Part shown: in pieces, positions 1 to 8,938 of the stretch
Layout of the letters: every line of letters begins with the position of its first letter
Position numbering within the stretch: the first letter of the stretch is position 1
Assembly (NCBI GenBank): GCA_025769875.1
Contig: JAGFNK010000005.1
Coordinates: 1-64,000 of the forward strand
Origin: Russula earlei
Lineage: Eukaryota > Basidiomycota > Agaricomycetes > Russulales > Russulaceae
Direction of reading: 5' to 3'
DNA length: 64,000 nt
Position numbers and translations under genes: made by a program
The notes under the pieces: generated by a model
The model's input: the letters and a program-made list of their open reading frames with translations, nothing else
What the model was told of the DNA's origin: nothing
The model's database searches: none

Positions 1-323
1 CTCAGGAGCCACAGATCACATACAAAGCAAAAAGGCTAAAAAACTCAATGTATTGTCTAACTACCTCACATCCAGAATTATAGCAAGAGTGTCTCAAGGA
101 CACAGTGGAGCTTGTGAGATGCAAGCTTGATGCCTCAGCTGAAGGCCACAGAGGCAAAACTTGTCTCAGTCATTTTTAATATTGTCCTAGCAACCTATGA
201 TGTGTGCATTCACAAGTAGCATACATACAAGAAATGTATTTAAAGAAGGCTCAAAATGAGCCAACCAGTAGTGCCTTTCTGGTGCATCATCTCCCCAAGA
301 CACCTCCTGCATGCCACCTCTGA
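1..323. other. CG-poor sequence left of the first MULE
   Basis: No gene is supported here. The stretch is almost free of CG dinucleotides, like other old transposon sequence in this block. It is the left flank of the MULE insertion, and the right flank from about 3225 leads into a copia gag-pol relic, so this is probably the upstream part of the same copia element. That assignment is inference: I could not recognise a gag motif in it. Confidence 0.4.
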
Positions 324-332
324 CCTGCCTCC

Positions 333-427
333 AGCTTTTGACTTTTAGTGGTGGGTTGGATGATCAAGAATTGCTATAAAAGGCAATTGGGTTGGCAAGA
401 GAATTGGTGGTTCAATCATGTGTTAAA
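333..427 (+). repeat. MULE copy 1 left terminal inverted repeat
   Basis: This segment pairs with the reverse complement of 3121-3215 with scattered mismatches, many of them C/T or G/A. The first bases are AGCTTTTGACTTTTAG. The same start is found at the right edge of copy 2 (ending at 25268). Confidence 0.85.
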
Positions 428-493
428 TTACACATATAAGCAAATTAACAGTAACATAACTACTTACCTTTTTCCCTACCAAATCAAAAACAA

Positions 494-3054
494 ATGTTAT
501 CCTGTTTCCAATTGACCTGCACATCATCCACCCCATCCACTCCATCCACCACTTCTGGCCCAAGCACCCCTTGCATGACCCAACATTTAAAGTTCAGGCA
601 TGCCCCTTCAAAGATCATTGCCAATTCTGGAAAGAGGGGAGGTTTTAATTATGACCAGGAGCATGGCAGATACCCCATGGAATGGCCAACAGCAGCTCAT
701 TTTGACACATGGTGCCAGCAAGAAGAACTGGCTCATGCAATTGAATTGATTACATCCAGCACCAAGCATGGGCAGGGATGGACAAAAAAGGTTTTTGTCT
801 GTTCCTGCCAACTATCCAGGGGAGCTTTGCATTATGTAAAGAAGCACCCTGATTGCACACAGAGATCTGAGATCAAGAAGATGGGTTGCTGTTGCCAAAT
901 AGTCATCAAATCTTACATGGACATGCCTACCATTCTCACACAATATACAAGTGAGCATGACCATGAAATTGGAATTACTAATCTCGCTTACACACAAATG
1001 TCATGTGTAACACATGATAAAATTAGATCCTTGTTGTCAAGGAAGGTTGATCCATGGTAAATAGTAAGTGTGCATTGAATTTATTTTTAATCACTAACCT
1101 AATGAATTGAAAGGTATGCAATATTCAGGATTTGTTGCCTGATGGCAGCTGAGACCAATTCATCTCACTTCAGGATGTGAGCCACATGGCCCAGGAAATT
1201 GAAGATGACAATATCAGGCTGCATCCAAAGGATGCCATCTCCACCATACTCTGGTTGGACAGATTGAGAGATGAAAATACAAATGTATTTTACAAAGACA
1301 GGCTGCATAGTGCCCCATCTCAGTCAAATCTGCAGGAGGATGCATATGCATCCAGACCCCTTTCCAAATGGAGGCATTCTGCCACCTCAGGAATGGCTTC
1401 ATTGGTATCAATGCAACTCATAATATTACTCAATATCTGGACTTCTTATTATTTACCATGATTGTGCAGGATCACTGGGGACATGGTGCATAATATTTAC
1501 TCAATGTCAATTAAGCATGCTTACCTTTTCCAGATAGGTGTGCCTGTTGCCTGGATGCTGGCATCCAATGGAACAATGGACACAATATCCTTTTTTGTCC
1601 ATTGGGTCAGGGATGCCAGTCTGGCTATCTGGCCATCTATTATTATGACAGATTGTGATGCCAGGCAGATTGCCACCCTCAAGATTGCCTATCCAGGAAG
1701 TCAGATATGGCTTTGCAAGTGGCACATGGTGCACCTGATGCAATCACACTTTAATACAACCAAATTTCCTGATCTGTGGGATAAGATCAAGAGATGGGTA
1801 CATACAGATGATCAGGCTGACTTTCTGCAAATCTGGGAGGAGATCTCCACTGATCCTCAGGTCCCACAAAGTTTTGTGAACTACCTTGGGTGTGAATGGA
1901 TGCCTGTGGTGCATATGTGGTCCATGGTTTACCAGAAAAATTGGCATATCTTTGAGGAAGGGAACACCAATATGTTAATCGAAGCATATGTGTTCCAACC
2001 AATCTAATGATAAGATGACTTAATCATTTTTTAGGTATCATCATGTCCTAAAATCACACTGGTTCAATGGTAAGCACAATTGGTGGATTGATCAAATTTT
2101 ATTTGTGCTAGTGCATTGAATGGTGCCATATTACCAAAACAGGCACAAATGTCAGAAAGTCAGGCTCAATGGTCAGGACCTGGCAGCTGACAGGCATCAG
2201 AACCTTTTCACCCACACTGAGAGCATATCACAAGATTTAATCTTGCAATTTGATGAGATCTGCTTTCATGTTGCTTCACAATCCTGTTCTGGTGAGTTTT
2301 ACTCAATCAATCTGATGAAGTCAACTTGTGATTGCACAGATTATCTGTGGATTAGATTCTGCAAACACATTGCAGCAATCTACATCCACTTTCCTCACCT
2401 CTGTCCTGAAGAGAGCACCTAAAAAGCTCCCATAGAGAGTGCAAATAAATCCCCTGACCCACCATCCCCATCCACCAGGCCAAGGGAGAGCCTAGTATTT
2501 CTCTCACAGGAGATCATATCATTATCACACAATCTTACATCTAGGCTTGAGGATGCTAATCAATCAGGGGAGATTGTCCGGGCTGCATGGGCTGCCAAAT
2601 ACAGTTTGGGAGCTGCAATTAATATAATTCAAGGTTATAAGGTCTTATCCAATAAGGAGGTAATTGTGCCCAATCAGCATACATGGATGGAGACAGCTGA
2701 GCATATGGGTGTCAAACAGGGCCCAAAATGGACCAGTTCCCCAACACATGGCAACTGACAGCACAAAGCATCAGTGTCGCTAAGGGAAAGTGCTGCTGTG
2801 TTCACAATGATCTGTATGCCAGGGGCGCACAGTCAGGCAAGCATGCCAAGCCTGATGCAACATCTGTCACTGTGAATGCATCCACACATGCCCTTGGGGA
2901 ACCATCATCTCAATCCCCCCTCCCTTGGAACCCCCCTCCCTTAGATGCCATCACCTCCCTTGCACCAGGTCCCTTCAGACTCACACCACTGCCTATTCCA
3001 GTGGCCTCATCTTCTGCTGATCCTTACAATAGAAAATATTCATTTGTATTGTAA
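494..3054 (+). pseudogene. MULE transposase, degenerate (copy 1)
   Basis: Pieces in order: 494-1060, a Cys/His-rich N-terminal DNA-binding region (FVCSCQ, then HPDC and GCCCQIV, ending EHDHEIG), resembling the FAR1/WRKY-GCM1 type fingers of MULE transposases; 1177-2007, the MULE catalytic domain, with GVPVAWMLASN, IIMTDCDA (an expected catalytic Asp) and LCKWHM; 2120-2422, a SWIM zinc finger of CxC...CxH form (CDC, then FCKH); and 2728-3054, a low-complexity C-terminus. Introns probably separate some pieces, for example GT near 1405 to AG at 1470. An in-frame TGA at 1150-1152 and other breaks suggest the copy is dead. Expression is unlikely given the CG depletion. Confidence 0.8.
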
Positions 3055-3120
3055 TTTATTTTCCAGATACATAATAAATAAGTGATTAAATAAGTGATTA
3101 AGAAAATACTTTGGTGTCAT

Positions 3121-3215
3121 TTACACATGTGATTGAAGCCGTGATTCTCTTGCTGACCCAATTGCCTTTTATAGTAATTTTTGATCATCTAACCCACTGC
3201 TAAAAGTACACAACT
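3121..3215 (-). repeat. MULE copy 1 right terminal inverted repeat
   Basis: Reverse complement of the left repeat at 333-427. The tip reads AGTTGTGTACTTTTAG on the minus strand. In copy 2 most of the corresponding repeat is deleted after about 30 bp. Confidence 0.85.
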
Positions 3216-3397
3216 CCTGCCTCCCACATGCTGATTGCTGTGTCCTCAGGCTTTCTTCTAAAATCTTCATCAATAACCACCTCCTCTGCAGGCACAAAGC
3301 CACCCACATCTGCAAAGATTGCAGTTGCAGACCCTAGTGAAAGCATGGTACAACTATTCAGTGCCATTGCTGCAGATCTCACACCATGTAATGATGC

Positions 3398-3903
3398 TGT
3401 CACAGAACTGACCCATCAGAACAGACTGGCAACTGGGACAGCCAACCTGGACTAAAACACATGTATACCTTGTTCTGTATGACCCAATTATCTGACTTGT
3501 TACTATGACTCATCCTCATTCCTAGCCCCTGATTGCCTGCACATTAGAATGCTTTTGCTTCAAGGAAGCTATTTGATATAGCATTCCTAAATGTATATAA
3601 ACTGTCTCCTCAAAGAGAACAAGCCTTAGGCTTGTTCTCCTGTGAATCATCACTGGTTTTCACCTTGGAACTTGTAGGCTTGCAAAGCAATCAAGCAATC
3701 AACTCAAAAACTCCTTCTTCTCTCTAAGTCTTCAGATGCAAAGACTTATCGATCACCCTCCCTTTCTGCAGTACACAATTGCCTCGGTGTTGTTGTCATC
3801 AAGATCCCCAAATCTTGTGAGAACTTATTGTTCTTGCTCAACTCAGTGCGCACATCTTGCACATGAACAGATTTGTCAGTGACACTGCCCCCAGTCAGTG
3901 ACT
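3398..3903 (+). mobile_element. solo LTR, family 3, copy A
   Basis: 506 bp flanked by GATGC at 3393-3397 and 3904-3908. It starts TGTCACAG and ends CAGTGACT, where the family consensus ends TGACA, so the last base has probably mutated. A TATA box (TATATAAA, about 3594) is followed by a 12-bp perfect inverted repeat at 3615-3639. One TGACTCA-like site lies near 3507. Confidence 0.85.
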
Positions 3904-4651
3904 GATGCAGCATTTGCTTTCCAAGTGTCATGAACCATTTCCCAGAGAGGGCCCTTAAAGGACCCTTCCATATTAGAGGAAAGGTAGACCCTATGGTGCC
4001 ACCCTGTTCACATGGCCAAAAGGGGTGAGCAGAGGTGTCCACAATATTGCACACACATTGTTACACAGTTGATTCTAGGCACAATCAACATACAGCAAAC
4101 CCTACTTGTTGGCAACCTATCTAGCAGTAAAGGACAATATTAGAGGCCTTTTAAAGACCCTTCAGGACAACCCTAAAGTCCTTATATTGGATGCTAATGA
4201 AGATACTATAGGCCCTAGAATGTGTTATTAGACTAACTCTAATAACCTTGGAACAAACTATAAGGTGACACTAAGGACCTTAATACTAATATTAGGGTCA
4301 ACTCTAAGGACCCTAATAGAACCTTACAAGAGGTCTTATAAGGAACACCTATTCACTGTCAAATACTCTAAGTCTCAGAAAGACTGGCCCTAAACTAACT
4401 TACAGTAAATGAATCAGGTGCTTTACATGTGTACTAAGACAGTGAACATGTTGTTAAGATCCTGCGGATCTTAGTACCGACTCTTTAGTGAAAGAGTTGC
4501 TTGATATAGTTCAAGCACTAGACTTCGAACCCTTTGATATTATCTCAGGAAGATTGAATGTAAAAAAGAGAGAGAGGGTCCTCTTTCAGTTAGAGTCTGC
4601 ACTGTATGTTGTTTAGATTGGTTAACAAGATAGTTGTCTTGTTGAGAGAGT

Positions 4652-4674
4652 AAGTCGAGCGTAAGGCTCGACTT
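4652..4674. repeat. hairpin next to the LTR 4 TATA box
   Basis: AAGTCGAGC and GCTCGACTT form a perfect 9-bp stem around the 5-nt loop GTAAG. It lies about 20 bp downstream of the minus-strand TATA box. Similar hairpins sit at the same place in the other LTR families. Confidence 0.75.
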
Positions 4675-4801
4675 CTTGGTACCACAGACTATTTATACGA
4701 TATCTCAATAACTACTGATCCGATTCGTACGAAACTCGGGGTACACATAGCTGAGAACCAGTAGTATGCAAATACAGAGAGCGCAATTCGAGAATGTTAG
4801 A

Positions 4802-4823
4802 AATGACTCACGCGTGAGTCATT
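4802..4823. promoter_or_regulatory. 22-bp palindrome with two bZIP sites in LTR 4
   Basis: A perfect palindrome with core TGACTCA-CGCG-TGAGTCA, flanked by AA and TT. TGACTCA is the consensus site of Gcn4/AP-1 type bZIP proteins. The central ACGCGT also matches the MluI-box cell-cycle element. Function is inferred from the motif only. Confidence 0.6.
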
Positions 4824-6723
4824 CTTTCCAAGTATCAGTCATGAATCAGTAAGCAATCACTCATCAATCAGTAAGCAGTGAGTAAGCAACCAGTAAGTGA
4901 TCAGTAAGCGACCATGATCAAGATCAGTAAGCAGACATATGAGTAATCACAGATGAGTCAGCAAAACAAATGATAGTCAGAGAACGAGAGAATCCTAACA
5001 CATGTGGACTCTAGAGGCTCTTACTCATCATCTAGGACCTCCTTACTGAGCAGCTTGCTGAGCATGACTGAGCATGCTCACTAAGCATTCTCTGATGTCT
5101 TACTCATCTCCTATTGTGCTTGATAACAAAGTTATGACATGTTCTCTATTTAGAGGTTCCCTTGTAGTATATAAACACTCAATAAAGTAGTGGACAGTTT
5201 TCAGACTGTTCATTTGGTTATGGCACTCTTATCTTCCTGAGGGTACTCCTTTGTGATCACCCTATCTAGTAAACCTGGCCTTCTCTCTCCATGATCATCT
5301 CTCACTGTTAGTACCAGTACCCATCTGGTACTTGTTACTGCTCTGGACTCTCCTCATTGCCCATGCCATCTTAGACATCTATTGACTTGTCTCTGAGCTT
5401 TCCCCTCACTCTTGAACTGGATTGTTTAACAGTGAGTTCTGACACCAAGTGCATCACAACCTCTCCACCCAGCATTGCTGGATAGTTGATTCCAGTGCAT
5501 CATGCACCATGAGCTACAACCATAGCTGGTTCTCATTGTTTTCTGTCCTCACACCTCCTACCCACATTACTCTTGGAGATGATAGCACCATCCATGCCAC
5601 TGGCATCAGACACATTCCTATCTGCATGCATGCCAATGGACAATGGAACAATACCATCCTCCAAGACATTCTCTTCATCCCTGATCTCAATAGCAACCTT
5701 TTATCAGTCACTCACTTCATGAAGCACAGTGCTGATGTCTGCTTCACTTGAAATGGTTGCCAGATCTACAACCAGCAGGGGTATCTCACATGTGATGGGT
5801 ATCTGTCAAAACTCACTGTTGAACAATCCAGTTCAATAGCAAGGGGAGAGCTTGGAGACAAGTTGAACAAGTTCAAGGATGATGTTGGTAATAAGAATAG
5901 TCCAAACAAGTAGCAGATACCAGAGAGGTACTGGTACTGGTTGAGAGAGATGTTCATAGAGAGAGAAAGCCAGAGTACTAGATAGGAGCAGTCACAAAGG
6001 AGTACCCTCATTAAAGAGAATGCCACAAATCAAATGGACTGTCTGAGGACTGTCTGCTTCTTTATTGAGTGCTTATATATACTACAAATGACTACCAAAC
6101 AGAGAACAAGTCATAACCTTGTTATCAAGCACAATGAGAGGTGTCAGGACTCACTGTTGAACAATCCAGTTCAAGAGTGAGACAAAAGCTCAGAGATGAG
6201 TTGACTAAGATCTAAGACAAAATTGGTGAAGAGCATGGTCCAAATGAGTAGCAAGTACCAGAGGGAACTGTTACTGGCTATGAGAGAGGGTCATGGAAGG
6301 AGAGAGCCAGAGTGTACTAGATAGGGCAGTTGCAAAGGAGTACCCTTGGTAATAGAGTACCACAAATCAAATGGACAGTCTGAAGACTGTCTGCTACTTT
6401 ATTGAGCACTTATATACTGCAAGGGAACTGCTAAATAGAGAACAAGTTATAACCTTGTTATCAAGCACAATCAATGGATGAGTAAGGAGTCAGAGCATGC
6501 TTAGTGAGCATGCTCAGTCATGCTCAGTAAGCTGCTGAGTAAGAAGGTCCATAATGATGAGTAAGGGCCGTTAGTGTCCACATGTTCACTGCTTAGTGCA
6601 TGTGCAAAACATCTGATTCATTTACTGTTAGTTAGTTTAGGGCCAGTCATTTGGGGACTTAGGGTATTTGTCAGTGGAGTAGTGTTGCCTACAAGGCCCC
6701 TTATACAGTTCTATTAGGGTCCC

Positions 6724-7606
6724 TGTTACACCATTTTCCTTTTACGCTTACTTCTTACCTTCCGCTATGGACTGCTTGCCTTTGTACGTCCCTTTATTTA
6801 ACTGGTCTTGTGATCTCTTACATCTTGTGATCCCTTCTGTGTTATCATGTGATCCATACATGTCCAGGTAACACTGGATTGCTGTTACTTTCCCTTTGTT
6901 TGGTTCTCTTTCCATTTATATTCACTTCTTAGTTTTGACTGTGCAATGCTGCGCACTTACTGTGCAGCACAGTCACTTGGTTCTGACTCATTCATGGCCT
7001 CATTCCTATGACTCCTACTTATTATGACTCCTACTATACTAGTAGCACAGTCAAAGCGCTGCTATAGCTGCGCTTCTCCTGTATATATAAGCTCAGTACT
7101 TTGTGACCAAAGCCCTAAGCTTGGTCTCTTGTAGAATCAAACCTACTCTTTTCCAAACATATTCGCCTGCAACCCACTTTGCTCCTAATCCTCAAACCAC
7201 ATCCACCTCTCCATTTCATCAACTCTTCACACACCATCCACCATCTACTCTTCGCCTCTCCCTTCCTCCACTAAGAGTCTCTCTTCACTCCCCTGAGAAG
7301 AGCTCTCCTCCTTTAAGACCTACCTTCCTCTACTCTCTCTGCATTGTTCAAGGTCCCCAATGGACTTGAACACATATAGCTAGTGGAACCAGCCCTAGTC
7401 TATCCCATACAAACTTACCCTAGCTTCTCAACAGACCAAGTCGTACTAGGAAGGGTCTATTGGCCATAACCTGTTTAGCATAAAACACTTCGACCACTGC
7501 AGGGATCCTTACTCTTTATACACAGGAACCAGCCCGTTTCTTGAACACCTCACTACTATCAACTTGCCTTTGTGCTTGCAAACTGACACGGCTAGTTACC
7601 GTGACA
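6724..7606 (+). mobile_element. solo LTR, family 2, copy A
   Basis: 883 bp, starting TGTTACACC and ending CCGTGACA, flanked by GTCCC at 6719-6723 and 7607-7611. It is inserted into family 1 copy C. TATATATAAG near 7082 is followed at 7105-7126 by an imperfect hairpin (GACCAA.GC pairing with GCTTGGTC). Three TGACTC motifs lie at about 6976-7040. An inverted relative is at 8939-10740. Confidence 0.9.
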
Positions 7607-7725
7607 GTCCCTGGAGTTGACCCTGATATCCATATTAAGGTCCTTAGTATTGCCTTATAGTTTGTTCTATGGTTATTAGAGTTAGTCTAATAACATGTTC
7701 TAAGGCCTATAGTATCATCATTATC

Positions 7726-7975
7726 TGTTGAAGCTAAAGAGATTGTTACTCAGTCTTGTGTATGAAAGACTGTATTAGTTAGTAAGCTAACCTAAAAGGA
7801 TTGTTACTAAGTACTGGTATTAGATCTTAGGGAGAGCGGTAAAAGGGGTGTTGTACTGACCTCAGTCTTGTGTATGAAAGACTGAGGGAAAAATCGAACA
7901 ACAAGTATTTGAATATTCACATGTACAGTTTGGCTTTGTCCGTACACATGCCACCAGTTGGCTGCACGTCCAACA
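7726..7975. mobile_element. 250-bp LTR-like element (family 7)
   Basis: Starts TGTTGAAGC and ends GTCCAACA, giving TGTTG/CAACA inverted tips, and is flanked by TTATC at 7721-7725 and 7976-7980. It interrupts family 1 copy C at a place where other copies are continuous. It contains two copies of a short hairpin sequence (CAGTCTT...AAGACTG). It may be a solo LTR of a small element; orientation and class are unknown. Confidence 0.75.
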
Positions 7976-8419
7976 TTATCATCCAATGTAAGGCACTTGA
8001 GGTCATCCTAAAGGGTCTTTAGGGGCCTCTAATATTGTCTTCTATTGCTAGAAGGGTTGCCATTAAGTAGGGCTTGCTGTATGTTGATTGTGCCAAGAAT
8101 CAATCATGCAACAATGCACACATGATATTGTGGACACCTCTACTCACCCCTTTTGGTCATGCAAACAGGGTGGCATCATAGAGGCTGGGTTTCCTCTAAT
8201 AAGGAAGGGTCCTTCAAGGGCCCTCTCCAAGAAATGGTTCATGACAGGAGGATGAGTAAGACATCAAAGGATGCTCTATAAGCATGCTCAGTCATTCTCA
8301 ATAAGCTGCTGAGTAAAGAGGTCCTAGATGATGAGTAAGGGCCCTTAGTGTCGATGTGTGTTCATTGCTAGTGCATGTGCAAAGCATGTGTTCAGTTTGC
8401 TGCAAGTTGGTTTAGGGCC

Positions 8420-8898
8420 TGTCACTGACTGGGGGTGGTGTTGCTAACATATCTGTTCACATGCAAGATGAGCACAAGTGAGTCAAGTGAGACAACAAGT
8501 TCTCATGAAGTCAGGGATGTCAGTGACAACACAGCACTTGCTAGTGTGTACTGTGAAATGGAAAGTCAATTGGATTGTCTTTGCATCTGGAAGACAAGAC
8601 AATATAACAAGTTTTAGACAGGGAGCTTGAGAGCTCAGAGGCAGATGGGGTCCAAGGTGTAATCCAGTAGATTCACAGAAGAACAAGCCTAAGGCTTGTT
8701 CCCTTCAACTGACATCCTTATATACAGTTGTCCTATATCAAATAGTGACTACAGGTCAATCAGGGTGGGCATGTAGAAGAGTCATGGCAAAAAATGAGTC
8801 ATATGAAAGTGAGTCATCAGAAACAAGTCAGTTGTGAGGTCTGTCCAGGTAAGCTATCCTGGTTGCCAGTCTGGTCCAAATGGCTGGTTCTTGTAACA
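8420..8898 (-). mobile_element. LTR, family 3, copy B, with polypurine tract
   Basis: 479 bp, TGTCACTGAC to CTTGTAACA. The flanks do not match (GGGCC and TTATC). On the minus strand the bases just upstream (8899-8912) read AACAAGGGGATAA, a polypurine tract, so this is the 3' LTR of a reversed retrotransposon whose body was interrupted at 8939. Two TGAGTCA sites lie between 8795 and 8825. A hairpin (AACAAGCCT/AGGCTTGTT) lies at about 8682-8701. Confidence 0.75.
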
Positions 8899-8938
8899 TT
8901 ATCCCCTTGTTAAGGTCTTTAGCCCAAGTATGGGCATA

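Larger units (their letters stand above)
333..3215 (+). mobile_element. Mutator-like (MULE) DNA transposon, copy 1
   Basis: A 2883-bp element bounded by a perfect 9-bp direct repeat, CCTGCCTCC, at 324-332 and 3216-3224, the duplication length typical of Mutator elements. The ends form terminal inverted repeats of about 90 bp: both read AG(C/T)T at the tip, then share ACTTTTAG and GTGGGTT, and later AAAGGCAATTGGGT. Inside are fragments of a MULE transposase with a SWIM zinc finger. A second copy lies inverted at 20975-25268. CG dinucleotides are nearly absent. The element appears to have landed in a copia retrotransposon. Confidence 0.9.
4452..5000 (-). mobile_element. solo LTR, family 4, young
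   Basis: 549 bp with tips TGTTA and TAACA and a 5-bp duplication, CATGT, at 4447-4451 and 5001-5005. It is inserted into family 1 copy A. I count 17 CG dinucleotides here and none in the host LTR, so it is much younger. The minus strand is taken as the sense strand because there a TATA box (GTATAAATAG) precedes the hairpin at 4652-4674. It carries a palindrome with two TGACTCA sites at 4802-4823 and a cluster of CAGTAAGC-like repeats at about 4845-4940. Confidence 0.9.
3926..5444 (+). mobile_element. solo LTR, family 1, copy A (interrupted)
   Basis: Starts TGTCATGAACC, ends TTCTGACA, and is flanked by CCAAG at 3921-3925 and 5445-5449. Without the inserted LTR at 4452-5000 and its duplication the LTR is 965 bp, the same length as other family 1 copies. 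TATA-like GTATATAAAC sits near 5167, with AATAAA just after. I find no CG dinucleotide in either half, so this is an old insertion. Family 1 belongs to a Ty3/gypsy chromovirus, judged from the chromodomain next to copy E. Confidence 0.9.
3225..5803 (+). pseudogene. copia gag-protease relic, split by insertions
   Basis: When the LTR insertions at 3398-3903 and 3926-5444 and one copy of each 5-bp duplication are ignored, one reading frame runs from 3228 across 3904-3925 into 5445-5750. The last part has the copia protease pattern: WIVDSSAS (the usual catalytic DSGA, here DSSA), LGDDSTIHA, and LLSVTHFMKH. The frame hits TGA soon after 5750 and the sequence is cut at 5804 by a further LTR. The fact that two separate insertions restore one frame is strong support for both the element and the insertion order. 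Reverse transcriptase is not present. Confidence 0.75.
6142..8246 (-). mobile_element. LTR, family 1, copy C, nested in copy B
   Basis: Tips TGTCA (6142) and TGACA (8246). The flanks AGAGG (6137-6141) and GGAGG (8247-8251) differ at one base; comparison with intact family 1 copies shows the target inside copy B reads as expected once copy C is removed. Two further elements interrupt it: family 2 at 6724-7606 and a 250-bp element at 7726-7975. Without them and their duplications copy C is 962 bp. Confidence 0.85.
5804..8419 (-). mobile_element. LTR, family 1, copy B (outer, truncated)
   Basis: Starts TGTCAAAACTCACTG at 5804 inside the copia relic and runs to 6141, is interrupted by copy C, then resumes at 8247 and stops at 8419 where a family 3 LTR begins. 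The far end was not found, so the 5-bp duplication could not be checked (left flank GTATC). The minus strand is the sense strand. It is CG-poor, fitting an old insertion. Confidence 0.7.

Noticed and set aside
3228..3455. 75-codon plus-strand ORF as a host gene
   Set aside because: Its frame continues into a copia protease after removal of the LTR at 3398-3903, and its last 19 codons are LTR sequence.
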